64,000 nucleotides of DNA from NCBI RefSeq assembly GCF_900172365.1, contig NZ_FWFJ01000015.1, positions 1-64,000 on the forward strand, given 5' to 3'. Positions 8,747 to 18,044 of this stretch are shown in pieces (the first letter of the stretch is position 1; the number at the start of each line of letters is the position of its first letter). Made by a program: the position numbers and the translations under genes. A model generated the notes under the pieces. The model was given only the letters and a program-made list of their open reading frames with translations, had not been told where the DNA came from and ran no database searches. Origin of the DNA: Roseovarius gaetbuli (GTDB lineage: Bacteria > Pseudomonadota > Alphaproteobacteria > Rhodobacterales > Rhodobacteraceae).

Positions 8747-9493
8747 TCAACCGTCGCGCTGCTTCCAGCGGACCATCTGCCGCAGCACCCCGTGCAGCAT
8801 CTGCACATCCGCGCCGGTCAGGGGCATCCTGCTCCACATGTTGCGCAGGTTAAGCTTCATGCTCTCGGCCTTGTGGTCGGGAAAGAAGAACCCGGCCTCG
8901 CCAAGCTGTGCCTCGTAATGATCGCCGAGCTTTTCAATCTCGATCTGCTCGGCCCAACGGGCCTTGGCCATGTCCACCCGCTCGGGGGTGATCTCGCTTG
9001 CGGCGCGTTGCCACTCATAGGCGGTCAACAGCACACATTGCGCAAGGTTCAGGCTGGCAAACTCGGGATTGACCGGCACGTTGATGATCGCATTCGCGCG
9101 CGCGATATCGTCATTCTCAAGGCCCGCGCGCTCGGGGCCAAAGAGCACCGCCACCTTTTCACCTGCCGCGATCCGCTCGGCGGCAATCTGCATGGCGCGC
9201 TCGGGGCTGACCACCGGCTTGGTCAAGCCGCGCGCCCGCGCGGTGGTGGCAAAGACGTAATGACAATCCTCAAGCGCCGCGCCCGTGGTATCGACAAGCT
9301 GTGCCTCGTCAAGCAACCGCCCGGCTCCGCTTGCCATGGCCACGGATTTCGGATTGGGCCAGCCATCACGCGGCGCAACAATCCGCATCCGGTCAAGCCC
9401 GAAATTCCACATCGCCCGCGCCGCCGCTCCGATGTTTTCGCCCATCTGCGGGCGCACAAGCACAAAGGCGGGCTGTGGTCTGTCTGTGGGCAT
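8747..9493 (-). CDS. trmJ: tRNA (cytidine/uridine-2'-O-)-methyltransferase TrmJ
   Basis: A 248-residue SPOUT-class methyltransferase. It has FVLVRPQMGENIGAAARAMWNFGL at the N terminus (motif 1), VLFGPERAGLENDDIARAN in the middle, and INVPVNPEFASLNLAQCVLLTAYEW, the knot-forming motif 3. A C-terminal extension of about 80 residues follows, as in TrmJ. It methylates the 2'-O of the wobble-proximal position 32 in tRNA in characterised relatives; substrate choice here is inferred. It is a single gene behind the terminator at 9623-9659. Confidence 0.92.
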   Translation of the reverse strand: MPTDRPQPAFVLVRPQMGENIGAAARAMWNFGLDRMRIVAPRDGWPNPKSVAMASGAGRLLDEAQLVDTTGAALEDCHYVFATTARARGLTKPVVSPERAMQIAAERIAAGEKVAVLFGPERAGLENDDIARANAIINVPVNPEFASLNLAQCVLLTAYEWQRAASEITPERVDMAKARWAEQIEIEKLGDHYEAQLGEAGFFFPDHKAESMKLNLRNMWSRMPLTGADVQMLHGVLRQMVRWKQRDG

Positions 9494-9622
9494 GGCGGGA
9501 TCTTTCTATGGCATCTCAAGCAAGGCGGTCAGCCGCGTCTTAGGCCAGGCGGGTCCGGCTGAAAAGACCCGATACTTTCATCGTTCCCCAAATACTCGCG
9601 CCGCAGGCATCCCGGCGCCAGA

Positions 9623-9659
9623 AAAAAGGCGCGAGGCCTGATCGGTCCCGCGCCTTTTT
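9623..9659 (-). terminator. Intrinsic terminator after the DUF4167 gene
   Basis: AAAAAGGCGCG (9623-9633) pairs perfectly with CGCGCCTTTTT (9649-9659), with a 15-nt loop. Read on the minus strand it ends in a T-run, 22 nt after the DUF4167 stop. It separates that gene from trmJ. Confidence 0.8.
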
Positions 9660-9680
9660 CACATGCTTTATCCGATGGGC

Positions 9681-10322
9681 CTACTCGGCCGCTTCGGCCG
9701 GACCAGAGGGCCCAGGCCCGCCCGATCCATCACCCTGCGGCCCCTGGTCAGTCTGACCTTCGGCCTTTGGTGGCTTTTTCACGCGCGGCTTGCGCGGGCG
9801 CTTGGGCGGCATCGGCGCGCTCTGGCTTTCGGGGGTGTCGACAAGACCGCTTTCTTTATCGGCAGTGCTGTCGATGATATCTGGCTGGGCCGCCTCGGCG
9901 GGATCATGGCTGTGATTATCGCAGCTTTGCGGCTGAGGCTGGTCGCGCTCACCCTGACTGTGATTTTGACGCTCGCCATTGTTCTGGCCACGTTCGCCTT
10001 GCGGGCGCTCGCGGTCACGTTCGGCCTGACGCTCGCGGTTCTGACGCTCCTGCTCTTCGCGGCGAGCCTCCTGCTCTTTCTGGGCCTCGCCCAAAAGACG
10101 CAGGTAATGCTCTGCATGCTGCTGAAAGTTCTCGGTCGCAACCCGGTCGCCCGAAAGCTGGGCATCGCGCGCCAGCTGGTTGTACTTTTCAATGATTTGT
10201 TGCGGCGTGCCGCGCACCTTGCCTTCGGGGCCGGAACTGTCAAAGGTCCGGTTGACGACATTGCCCGTGCTGGGGCGATTACGGCTCGGCTTATTACGCG
10301 AACGTGACTTAGATGATCTCAT
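9681..10322 (-). CDS. DUF4167 domain protein, putative RNA-associated basic protein
   Basis: A 213-residue protein from the ATG giving MRSSKSRSRNK; a longer frame reaches 10349. The N-terminal 75 residues form the DUF4167 domain (NRTFDSSGPEGKVRGTPQQIIEKYNQLARDA and NFQQHAEHYLRLL), conserved across Alphaproteobacteria. The rest is low complexity: an Arg/Glu/Gln-rich stretch (EEQERQNRERQAERDRERP), an acidic linker, then a Lys/Pro-rich basic tail. The function is not established. The basic and disordered character suggests nucleic acid binding, which is inference. A strong terminator follows. Confidence 0.9.
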   Translation of the reverse strand: MRSSKSRSRNKPSRNRPSTGNVVNRTFDSSGPEGKVRGTPQQIIEKYNQLARDAQLSGDRVATENFQQHAEHYLRLLGEAQKEQEARREEQERQNRERQAERDRERPQGERGQNNGERQNHSQGERDQPQPQSCDNHSHDPAEAAQPDIIDSTADKESGLVDTPESQSAPMPPKRPRKPRVKKPPKAEGQTDQGPQGDGSGGPGPSGPAEAAE

Positions 10323-10550
10323 ATTGATGCTGTCCAGCCTTATGCTCAAATGTTCACTCGACCCGACTGGCGCCCCTTGCGCCGAAAATTAAACCGGATC
10401 GGACATGTTTTGGCTTGGTGTCAAGCGGGACCGCCCAAAAGGCATCCTCCGTCTTAACTGCCCCATGACTAACCATGCAGAGGCGGTTCATACAAGCCAA
10501 AAACTAAACTTTCTTGCCATTAATGCGGATTATGGCCGGTTTTCTCCGGT

Positions 10551-11411
10551 TTAGATGGGCCAAATCCCGCCAACCACCCGGTCACGACCGTCAAGATCGG
10601 GCAGAATTTCCACCCCATCGAATCCCGCATCGCTCAGCAATTGCGCCACCTCCGGGCCCTGTGTCGGGCCGATTTCCAGCAGGATGCGCCCGCCGGGGCG
10701 CAGGTATTGCCCCGCTTGCGCGGTGATCGCGCGATAGGCCGCAAGCCCGTCGCCCTCATCGGTCAGCGCCATGCGCGGGTCGTGCTCGCGCACCTCGCGC
10801 GCAAGGCCGGGCATTTCGGCCAGGGCGATATAGGGCGGGTTTGACAGGACAAGATCGAAGCTGCCTGTAACAGTCGCGAACCAGTCAGAGATCGCAAAGC
10901 TGGCCCGCGCAAGCACGCCCAAAGCCCCGGCATTCTGTCGCGCCACACGCAGCGCCGCCTCCGATATATCCGTGCCCATACCGCTGGCCTGTGGCCGCTC
11001 GGCCAGAAGGCTCAGCAGGATACAGCCAGAGCCCGTGCCAAGATCAAGCACCCGCTCGAAAGGGCGCGCCAAGGCGGCCTCGACCAGCGCTTCGGTATCG
11101 GGGCGCGGGTCAAGCACATCCTCGGTCACGGCAAAGCGGTGGTTCCAGAAGTCGCGGTAGCCAAGGATTTTCGACACCGGCCGCCCCGCCGCGCGCTGAT
11201 CAATCAGCGCAAGATAGGCGGTCATCATCTCGGGCGTGAAATCCTCGACCTCAAGGCAGTTCAGATCGGCGCGCTCACGCCCGGCGGCATAGGCCAAAAG
11301 CAGGCGCGCATCGCGCATCGGGTCATCGACATCGCCAAGCCGGTCGCGCCCAAGGCCAAGCGCCAGGGCCAGGGCCTGACCCGCCGAGGCCGCCTCATGC
11401 GGGGCTGTCAC
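10551..11411 (-). CDS. prmC: Peptide chain release factor N5-glutamine methyltransferase
   Basis: A 286-residue class I SAM methyltransferase starting at GTG, whose first bases overlap the prfA stop (GTGA). An N-terminal helical domain recognises the release factor. SAM motif I is [16 protein letters not shown], and the substrate motif NPPY is seen in [18 protein letters not shown]. It methylates the Gln of the GGQ loop of RF1 and RF2. Its target gene prfA is immediately upstream and translationally coupled, the standard bacterial arrangement. Confidence 0.96.
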   Translation of the reverse strand: MTAPHEAASAGQALALALGLGRDRLGDVDDPMRDARLLLAYAAGRERADLNCLEVEDFTPEMMTAYLALIDQRAAGRPVSKILGYRDFWNHRFAVTEDVLDPRPDTEALVEAALARPFERVLDLGTGSGCILLSLLAERPQASGMGTDISEAALRVARQNAGALGVLARASFAISDWFATVTGSFDLVLSNPPYIALAEMPGLAREVREHDPRMALTDEGDGLAAYRAITAQAGQYLRPGGRILLEIGPTQGPEVAQLLSDAGFDGVEILPDLDGRDRVVGGIWPI

Positions 11412-12457
11412 GCGCCCATCTCGGCCAGCATGCTGGCCTGCGCATCCGCCGTAAGGGCGTCAATTACCTCGTCAAGATCGCCGTTCATCACCTGATCAAG
11501 CTTGTAAAGCGTCAGGTTGATGCGGTGGTCGGTCATCCGGCCCTGCGGGAAATTATAGGTGCGAATCCGCTCGGAGCGATCGCCCGAGCCGACCTGCGCG
11601 GCGCGGCTGGCCGAGCGTTCGCTATCGACGCGCTGACGCTCCATGTCAAACAGCCGCGATTTCAGCACCTGCATCGCGATCTCACGGTTGCGGTGCTGGG
11701 ATTTCTCGGAGCTGGTGACCACAAGGCCAGTCGGCAGGTGGGTGATGCGCACGGCGGAATCGGTGGTGTTGACGTGCTGACCGCCCGCGCCCGAGCTTCG
11801 CATCGTGTCGATCCGCAGATCGCCCGCGTCGATCTTGACGTCAACATCCTCGGCCTCGGGCAAAACCGCCACGGTCGCCGCCGAGGTGTGGATGCGCCCG
11901 CCGCTTTCGGTCTCGGGCACGCGCTGAACGCGGTGCACGCCGGATTCGAACTTGAGCCGGGCAAAAACATTCTCGCCCTTGATATGCACGACCAACTCGC
12001 GGATGCCGCCAAGCTCGCTTTGCTGTTCCTCAAGAACGTCGAACTTCCAGCCCCGCGCCTCGGCATAGCGCTGATACATGCGCATCAGGTCGGCGGCAAA
12101 AAGCGCGGCCTCGTCGCCGCCGGTGCCGGGGCGGATCTCAAGGATCGCCGGGCGCGCGTCAGCGGCGTCTTTCGGCAAAAGCGCCAGTTGCAGCGCCGCC
12201 TCAAACTCGGGCTGGCGGGCCTCCAACGCCTCGATCTCGTCGCGGGCCAGATCGCGCATCTCGGGGTCGTCAAGCATCGCACGGGCGCTGTCGAGATCGC
12301 TCAGAAGCTCGCGATAGGCGCGGATTTCCTCGACCACCGGGCGAAGCTCGGCATATTCGCGGCCAAGGCGCGCGATATCCCCGCCGCCCTGCGCCATCTG
12401 CGCCTCGATATATTCGAAGCGCTGTGTGATTTGTTCTAGTCTGTCCAAGGGCACCAT
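11408..12457 (-). CDS. prfA: Peptide chain release factor 1
   Basis: A 349-residue class I release factor. The catalytic GGQ loop is present as [21 protein letters not shown]. The N-terminal helical domain and the [22 protein letters not shown] segment precede it. RF1 releases peptides at UAA and UAG stop codons. The gene is followed by, and coupled to, prmC. The ATG start is 11 bases from the near end of the divergent frame, leaving a short intergenic region for its promoter. Confidence 0.97.
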   Translation of the reverse strand: MVPLDRLEQITQRFEYIEAQMAQGGGDIARLGREYAELRPVVEEIRAYRELLSDLDSARAMLDDPEMRDLARDEIEALEARQPEFEAALQLALLPKDAADARPAILEIRPGTGGDEAALFAADLMRMYQRYAEARGWKFDVLEEQQSELGGIRELVVHIKGENVFARLKFESGVHRVQRVPETESGGRIHTSAATVAVLPEAEDVDVKIDAGDLRIDTMRSSGAGGQHVNTTDSAVRITHLPTGLVVTSSEKSQHRNREIAMQVLKSRLFDMERQRVDSERSASRAAQVGSGDRSERIRTYNFPQGRMTDHRINLTLYKLDQVMNGDLDEVIDALTADAQASMLAEMGA

Positions 12458-12522
12458 GATGCGAGGCTGTGTCCTATCCTTTGGCTTTGGTCAAGGGGGA
12501 TGACTGTGCTATAATATTTGTC

Positions 12523-12807
12523 ATGCGATGGATCATGCCCTTTATTCTTGCGGCGACGCCCGCATTTGGCGATGCCACGATCGGCGGCAAAACGGTTGAG
12601 TGTTATTGCACCGACCGGACCGGCGCGCGGATTGAAATGGGCGAGACGATCTGCCTTCAGGTCGATGGCAAGATGTTCATGGCGCAATGCCAGATGTCGC
12701 TTAACGTGCCGATGTGGCGCAAGGTCAGCGATGGCTGCTTGTCATCCGCCCTGCCCCAATCGCATCAGCCAGCCGTCGATACGGGCGGCGTTGACGCCCA
12801 GATCTGA
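12523..12807 (+). CDS. Small secreted cysteine-rich conserved protein
   Basis: A 94-residue protein from the ATG giving MRWIMPFILAATPAFG, a short Sec signal with likely cleavage after AFG or FGDA. The mature part has five Cys (ECYC, ETIC, AQC, DGC) and the pattern CTDRTGARIEMGETICLQVDG, which I recall as a conserved hypothetical family in Rhodobacterales. Disulfides in the periplasm are likely. It is divergent from prfA and its 3' end overlaps the convergent DUF1499 gene by 66 bp. The function is unknown. Confidence 0.75.
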   Translation: MRWIMPFILAATPAFGDATIGGKTVECYCTDRTGARIEMGETICLQVDGKMFMAQCQMSLNVPMWRKVSDGCLSSALPQSHQPAVDTGGVDAQI

Positions 12808-13152
12808 TTTCCCGAACCGCAGGCGTCCGTAAATCTCAAGCTGATCACCGGCGCGACGCAGGGTCGTGTAATCGGGAAAGCCGACCACCGCAGAGCGGGT
12901 GACATAGGTGATCATCCCCTCGCTAGGCGCGCCCGCAATCACATGCGTGCGCGGCGTGGCGCGGATGATGGCATCCAACCGCTCGAAGGTGATGGCATCC
13001 GCCGCGATGACGCGCATCGCACCGTTAGCGAGATCCTGATCGGTGACCATCTCGGGCATTTGATGCCACCGGGCGACGTCACTCGGCGCAAGGCGCACAT
13101 AACCCGCACCCGCAATAACACCCAAAACGATCAGACCGAAGATCAGCTTCAT
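12742..13152 (-). CDS. DUF1499 family membrane-anchored protein
   Basis: A 136-residue protein with one N-terminal helix (LIFGLIVLGVIAGAGYVRLA), so either anchored or exported. The rest fits DUF1499: ITFERLDAIIRATPRTHVIAG, then GMITYVTRSAVVGFPDYTTL and IYGRLRFGKSDLGVNAARIDGWL. DUF1499 proteins lack an assigned activity. The 3' end overlaps the convergent secreted-protein gene. The ATG follows a plausible spacing from zapA, which lies upstream on the same strand 73 bp away. Confidence 0.85.
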   Translation of the reverse strand: MKLIFGLIVLGVIAGAGYVRLAPSDVARWHQMPEMVTDQDLANGAMRVIAADAITFERLDAIIRATPRTHVIAGAPSEGMITYVTRSAVVGFPDYTTLRRAGDQLEIYGRLRFGKSDLGVNAARIDGWLMRLGQGG

Positions 13153-13224
13153 ACCCTTGCTTTATCCCAGCGGCGGGGCTCATCCGGCCTGACAGCCGAC
13201 CTCGCGAGCCGCGCGATGGCGTCG

Positions 13225-13620
13225 CTATCCCGCGCGGCTTCCGTCGACGGTTTCCGCAAGCGCCTCGGCACGCGCGGCAATCTCGGCCAGCGTGTCGGTC
13301 ACCTCTTGCGGCACAACCGGCACCTCGATGCGCTGTGCCTCAGGCGTCGGCGCATTGCGCATCTGGTCAAGCTCGGCGTCTTTTTCGGCAAGTTTGTCCT
13401 GCGCCTCGCGCAGCTTGTCCTGAAGTCCGGCGGTCTTGTCGGCCAGCATCAGACCCGCCATCAAAAGCATCCGCGGCTCGGGGATACGCCCGATCTGTGC
13501 CGCCAGAACCGAGGCTTCTTCATCCAGCATCTTGGCGGCCGATTTCAGGTAATGCTCTTCACCCGCCTGACAGGCCACCTCGAATGTGCGGCCTCCGATT
13601 TCGATCTGCACTTCGGGCAT
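13225..13620 (-). CDS. zapA: Cell division protein ZapA
   Basis: A 131-residue protein. The ZapA head domain is EVQIEIGGRTFEVACQAGEEHYLKSAAKMLDEEA, and a coiled coil follows (KLREAQDKLAEKDAELDQM, about 70-90) before a charged tail. ZapA tetramers bundle FtsZ filaments at midcell. The start codon overlaps the stop of the upstream coiled-coil gene by one base (TGATG), so the pair is coupled. The C-terminal tail is longer than the roughly 110 residues of enterobacterial ZapA. Confidence 0.88.
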   Translation of the reverse strand: MPEVQIEIGGRTFEVACQAGEEHYLKSAAKMLDEEASVLAAQIGRIPEPRMLLMAGLMLADKTAGLQDKLREAQDKLAEKDAELDQMRNAPTPEAQRIEVPVVPQEVTDTLAEIAARAEALAETVDGSRAG

Positions 13621-14132
13621 CAGGCCTCCTCCGTCTTGCTGTTCTGGGTCTCGGGGTCTGCGGCGCCGTTGATCACCTGGCCAAGCTCTGCAAGCACCGC
13701 CTCGACCTCGCCGCGGTCCGCCGTGCGCGTGGCGCGCAGGCCTTCAAGCTCGGCGAGCATGGATTTGTTGATCAGATGCGGCTCGGCAACACCGGATTGA
13801 TTCGCCTCGCGCAGGGCCTGGTTGTTATCGCGAAGCTGCTGGTTGGCCTTGCGCAACGATTGCAGGTCGCTGTCGAGCTTGCGCATCGCCTGCGACTGCT
13901 CTGACTGCCCGGCCTCATTTGCGGCCTCGACGGCGGCGAGTTTATCGCGCAACGCCTTGACCCGCTCTTCCAGCTGAGCATTGGCAAGCTTTTCGTCCTC
14001 AAGCTGCTGCTTCAGGGCCGCCACGTCATCGCCTGCGGCCTCGGGTCCGGTATCCTTCCGCGCCTCAAGACCCTGCGCTATGCGGTCGAGCGCTGCGGTG
14101 ATCCGCGCCTCCAGCTGGTTTATCTGGCTCAT
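13620..14132 (-). CDS. Coiled-coil protein encoded with ZapA
   Basis: A 170-residue protein that is almost wholly coiled coil (LKQQLEDEKLANAQLEERVKAL, then MRKLDSDLQSLRKANQQLRDNNQAL), with no membrane segment. A helical C-terminal domain follows. Its stop overlaps the zapA start. In Alphaproteobacteria a ZapB-like coiled-coil partner next to zapA has been proposed. The position and shape fit that idea, but identity is not shown by sequence. It is divergent from transketolase. Confidence 0.8.
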   Translation of the reverse strand: MSQINQLEARITAALDRIAQGLEARKDTGPEAAGDDVAALKQQLEDEKLANAQLEERVKALRDKLAAVEAANEAGQSEQSQAMRKLDSDLQSLRKANQQLRDNNQALREANQSGVAEPHLINKSMLAELEGLRATRTADRGEVEAVLAELGQVINGAADPETQNSKTEEA

Positions 14133-14254
14133 CGCCTTAGTCCCTCACTTGTCTTTGCCCATATCCTTGCCCTGCCCCATCGAATCGCACATCGGGCGGG
14201 TTTTGTGCAAGTCTAGCGAACCGCCAGACAAAATGCGCCCCCTTTACCGCCAAT

Positions 14255-14287
14255 CACCGGGTAAACACCGGGTAAACACTGGGAATT
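14255..14287. repeat. Three 11-bp direct repeats upstream of tkt
   Basis: CACCGGGTAAA occurs twice in tandem (14255-14265, 14266-14276) and a third degenerate copy CACTGGGAATT follows (14277-14287). A period of 11 bp puts each copy on the same helix face. They lie about 80-110 bp before the tkt start, in the divergent promoter region. A regulator binding role is inferred. Confidence 0.5.
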
Positions 14288-14365
14288 CAACCGGGCGATG
14301 CTTGATCTTTGGGGCCGGGCTGTTATGCAACCCCCATCTGTTGCCACTTCAAAGGATGTCATCCC

Positions 14366-16381
14366 GTGGATATCGCCGCCCTGCGCACCGCCAATCCCGA
14401 TCACTGGAACAAAGCCACCGCCATCCGCGCCCTGACGCTGGATGCCGTGGCCGCCGCCAATTCCGGCCATTCCGGCATGCCCATGGGCATGGCCGATGTG
14501 GCGACGGTGCTTTATGAAAAGCACCTCAAGTTTGATGCCGCCAACCCCGACTGGCCGGATCGTGACCGCTTTATCCTGTCGGCGGGCCATGGTTCGATGC
14601 TGCTCTATTCGCTGCTGCATCTGACCGGCTATGACGACATGACCCTTGAGCAGGTCAAAAACTTTCGCCAATGGGGCGCGATCACCGCAGGTCACCCGGA
14701 ATATGGCCACGCGAAGGGCATCGAAACCACCACCGGCCCGCTTGGTCAGGGGATTGCCAACTCGGTCGGCTTTGCCATGGCCGAGGAAATGCTGCGCGCG
14801 CGCTTCGGGCGCAAGCTTGTCGATCACTACACCTATGTGATCGCCGGTGACGGCTGCCTTATGGAAGGCATCAGCCAAGAGGCGATCGGCCTTGCCGGGC
14901 GGCACTCGCTTGGTCGGCTGATCGTGCTTTGGGACAACAACAACATCACCATCGACGGCACCGTCGATCTTGCCGATCGCACGGATCAGGTAAAACGCTT
15001 CCGCGCCAGCGGCTGGCAGGTGATTGAAATCGACGGCCACGACCCGGCGGCGATTGATGCGGCCCTGACCGAGGCAAAGAAAAGCAAGCGCCCGACGATG
15101 ATCGCCTGCAAGACCCATATCGCCCTTGGCCATGCCGCACAGGATACGTCAAAGGGCCACGGCGCTCTGACCAATCCCGAACAGCTTGCGGCGGCGAAAA
15201 AGGCCTATGGCTGGCCCTATGGCCCGTTCGAGGTACCTGCCGATGTGAAATCCGCGTGGGAAGAGATCGGCAAACGCGGCGCGTCCGAACAGGCCGCCTG
15301 GGCCGCGCGTCTGGCCGAGATGTCAGCCCCGCGTCAGGCCGAATTCACCCGCATTTTCGCGCGCGAAGCCCCGGCGAAACTCTCGGCGCGGATAAAGGCG
15401 CTGAAGAAACAGATCAGCGAAGAGGCCCCCAAGGTGGCCACGCGCCAATCCTCTGAGATGGTGCTTGAGGTGGTCAATCCGGTGATGCAGGAAACCGTCG
15501 GCGGCTCGGCCGACCTGTCGGGGTCCAACAACACCCGCTCGGGCGATATGACGGTGTTTGACGTGGACAACCGCAAGGGGCGCTACGTCCACTGGGGTAT
15601 CCGCGAGCATGGCATGGCGGCGGCGATGAACGGCATGGTTCTGCATGGCGGCATCCGCCCTTATGGCGGCACCTTCATGTGCTTTACCGATTACGCGCGC
15701 CCGGCGATGCGCCTTGCCGCTCTGATGAAGATTCCGACCGTGTTTGTCATGACCCATGACAGCATCGGCCTTGGCGAAGATGGCCCGACCCACCAGCCGG
15801 TCGAGCATCTCGCGATCAGCCGCGCCACGCCCAACACCTGGGTGTTCCGCCCCTGTGATACGGTCGAGACCGCCGAGGCCTGGGAACTTGCGCTGAGCTC
15901 GAAAGAGACGCCTTCGGTGATGTCGCTGACCCGTCAGGGCCTTCCGACGCTGCGCCGCGAGCATAAGACCAAGAACATGACCGCCCAGGGCGCCTATGTT
16001 CTGGCCGATGCGATCGGCAAACGCGAGGCGATCCTGCTGGCGACCGGCTCCGAGGTGGAAATCGCCATGGCGGCGCGCGACCTGCTGCAAAAAGACGGGA
16101 TTGGCACGCGGGTCGTCTCGATGCCCTGCTGGGAGCTGTTTGAGGAGCAGGACGAGGCCTATCGCAAGCGCGTTCTGCCCGGTGGTCCGGTGCGGGTCGC
16201 GGTCGAGGCGGCCATTCGCTTTGGCTGGGATCGTTGGCTTTATGGCGAGCGTGGCCGTCGTGATAAGGGCGGCTTTATCGGCATGCATGATTTCGGTGCC
16301 TCGGCCCCTGCCCCGACGCTCTACAAGGAATTCGGCATCACCGCCGAGGATGTGGCCGCGAAGGTCAAATCCCTGCTCTGA
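14366..16381 (+). CDS. tkt: Transketolase
   Basis: A 671-residue protein from the GTG at 14366, preceded by AAAGGAT 8 nt upstream. The track of homology begins at once ([28 protein letters not shown]). The TPP-binding motif is [13 protein letters not shown], ending with the metal-binding NNNITIDG. The catalytic GHPEYGH and [17 protein letters not shown] are present. It transfers C2 units between sugar phosphates in the pentose phosphate and Calvin pathways. It is a single gene with its own terminator, just upstream of which the 11-bp repeats may act in control. Confidence 0.97.
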   Translation: MDIAALRTANPDHWNKATAIRALTLDAVAAANSGHSGMPMGMADVATVLYEKHLKFDAANPDWPDRDRFILSAGHGSMLLYSLLHLTGYDDMTLEQVKNFRQWGAITAGHPEYGHAKGIETTTGPLGQGIANSVGFAMAEEMLRARFGRKLVDHYTYVIAGDGCLMEGISQEAIGLAGRHSLGRLIVLWDNNNITIDGTVDLADRTDQVKRFRASGWQVIEIDGHDPAAIDAALTEAKKSKRPTMIACKTHIALGHAAQDTSKGHGALTNPEQLAAAKKAYGWPYGPFEVPADVKSAWEEIGKRGASEQAAWAARLAEMSAPRQAEFTRIFAREAPAKLSARIKALKKQISEEAPKVATRQSSEMVLEVVNPVMQETVGGSADLSGSNNTRSGDMTVFDVDNRKGRYVHWGIREHGMAAAMNGMVLHGGIRPYGGTFMCFTDYARPAMRLAALMKIPTVFVMTHDSIGLGEDGPTHQPVEHLAISRATPNTWVFRPCDTVETAEAWELALSSKETPSVMSLTRQGLPTLRREHKTKNMTAQGAYVLADAIGKREAILLATGSEVEIAMAARDLLQKDGIGTRVVSMPCWELFEEQDEAYRKRVLPGGPVRVAVEAAIRFGWDRWLYGERGRRDKGGFIGMHDFGASAPAPTLYKEFGITAEDVAAKVKSLL

Positions 16382-16407
16382 CCTTGTGAGCATTGCAAAG
16401 ATCGAAG

Positions 16408-16438
16408 CCCCCGGATGCCACCGCATTCGGGGGTTTTT
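16408..16438 (+). terminator. Intrinsic terminator of tkt
   Basis: CCCCCGGATGC (16408-16418) pairs with GCATTCGGGGG (16423-16433), with one G-T wobble, and a run of five T follows. It starts 27 nt after the tkt stop. Confidence 0.85.
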
Positions 16439-16446
16439 CGTGGCCC

Positions 16447-17697
16447 TCAGCCGCGCGCCGCCGCAATCGCAAGCCCGTCGGTGACCGCGGTGAAAACCTT
16501 GCTGAAGGAATGATGCGCATCGGGGCATTCTGCCCGTGCCGCCTGCGCGACCATCGCCATAAGACTTGATCCGCCGACGTAAATCACGTGGTCAATCGCC
16601 GCCGCATCGACGCCCGCCATGTGCAGGGTGTCGCGCACCCCCTCGTGCAACATGCGCGCCTGTGGCCAGAGGCAGGCCGCCAGGATTTGCGGTGGCAATG
16701 TTGCCGACAGGCCGCGCTCGATCTCGTCAAGCGCGATTGCGGCGCTCTCATCCCCGGCATTGGCCGCGATCTTGCCACGCTCGACCGCAAAGGCAACCTC
16801 ATGGCCAAGCTCATGCTCCAACAGGGTTGCAAGGCGACCCAGCCTTTCCGGCTCATTCGCCAGCCGCAGCATTTCGTCGACCTTACGGCGGGTCTGGGGC
16901 GTGTAGAGAAACGGGATTTTCTCCCAGGTGGCGAGATCGTTGAAGATCGCGTTTGGCACCGGCGAGATGCCCGGCCCCATCACCTTGCGAAGCTCTGATC
17001 CCTTGCCAAGCAGGGGCATCACCCGCTCGATGCTGATCGCGCGATCAAAATCCGTGCCGCCGATCCGCACGCCATGACTGGCCAGCACAGACACGCCCGC
17101 ACCGGTGGCGCGAAACACCGAGAAATCCGAGGTGCCGCCGCCGATGTCGACGATAAGCCCGGTCTCGCCGGGTTGGATCGCGGCACCATTGGCAAGGGCG
17201 GCGGCCTCGGGTTCGGGCAGAAAGCCGACGTCTTTGAACCCGGCGGCAAGGTAACAGGCGCGCAGGTCCGACTCGGCCTGCGCCTCGCGCGCGTCGTTTG
17301 CGCCATGAAATACGACGGGACGGCCAGAGAGCACGCGATCGAAGGTCACCCCGGCCTGTGCTTCGGCGCGGGTCTTGATGTGGCTCAGAAAGCGGGCGAT
17401 GATTTCGACGAAGGTCACGCGCTCTTTCAGGATCTGGCGGGTTTCATGCATGAGCGGCGTGCCAAGCACACGCTTGAGTGCGCGCATGAACCGCCCCTCG
17501 ATCCCGTCAAGCAGCGCCTGATTGGCCGCCTCGCCGATCAGGGTTTTCTGGCTATCGAAATCAAAGAAAAACGTGGTCGGCAGGGTGGTTTGGGCGCCCT
17601 GCATCGCAACAAGCACTGGATCACCGTCACGCAGATAGGCCGCCGCCGAGTTGGAGGTGCCGAAATCCAAGCCTAAAACGGGGCTAATCTGTGCCAT
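16447..17697 (-). CDS. Hsp70-family (YegD-like) protein
   Basis: A 416-residue protein made almost wholly of the actin-like ATPase domain: GLDFGTSNSAAAY (phosphate 1), VDIGGGTSDFSVF (phosphate 2) and VIYVGGSSLMAMV (adenosine). The substrate-binding domain of DnaK is absent, as in E. coli YegD. The role is unknown; a chaperone-like or ATP-dependent regulatory function is inferred. It stands alone, convergent with tkt. Confidence 0.9.
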   Translation of the reverse strand: MAQISPVLGLDFGTSNSAAAYLRDGDPVLVAMQGAQTTLPTTFFFDFDSQKTLIGEAANQALLDGIEGRFMRALKRVLGTPLMHETRQILKERVTFVEIIARFLSHIKTRAEAQAGVTFDRVLSGRPVVFHGANDAREAQAESDLRACYLAAGFKDVGFLPEPEAAALANGAAIQPGETGLIVDIGGGTSDFSVFRATGAGVSVLASHGVRIGGTDFDRAISIERVMPLLGKGSELRKVMGPGISPVPNAIFNDLATWEKIPFLYTPQTRRKVDEMLRLANEPERLGRLATLLEHELGHEVAFAVERGKIAANAGDESAAIALDEIERGLSATLPPQILAACLWPQARMLHEGVRDTLHMAGVDAAAIDHVIYVGGSSLMAMVAQAARAECPDAHHSFSKVFTAVTDGLAIAAARG

Positions 17698-17795
17698 TTT
17701 CGATCTCTGCCCCTTCCAGGAAAAGGCGGGGCGTAACCCTCGGGCCGAACGCTGTCAAGCGACGGCAGCGGTCGTTCGGCGCGTGGTTTTAGGCG

Positions 17796-18044
17796 CTAGC
17801 CGATCTGATCCAAAAGCCATCTGGCGCGCTCGATCTGGGCGTCGAGCGTGGCGCATTTCTGCAGGAGTCGCTGTTTCTTCGAGGGTTTGACCGCCTCGGA
17901 GAGTTCGCCCATCAGCCCCTCGCGCTTTTTGCTCAGCTTGCGGATCATCTTGGACACATGATCCGGGTCGATCTTTTGCGCCTTGCCGCTTTCAAGCCGC
18001 TCAAAATAGGCATCCAGTTTCTCGATACTGTTCCTGAGTTTCAT
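17796..18044 (-). CDS. Small charged helical protein coupled to the Na/Pi cotransporter
   Basis: An 82-residue protein, highly charged and predicted to be helical, probably a coiled-coil hairpin (LDAYFERLESGKAQK, KLSKKREGLMGEL, LDAQIERARWLLDQ). Its ATG overlaps the cotransporter stop (ATGA), so it is translated with the transporter. No known domain was recognised. It could regulate or stabilise the transporter, by position only. Confidence 0.7.
   Translation of the reverse strand: MKLRNSIEKLDAYFERLESGKAQKIDPDHVSKMIRKLSKKREGLMGELSEAVKPSKKQRLLQKCATLDAQIERARWLLDQIG

Noticed and set aside
13153..13224. 6S RNA gene downstream of zapA
   Set aside because: The gap is only 72 bp, too short for the roughly 150-nt RNA sometimes found near zapA in this class.
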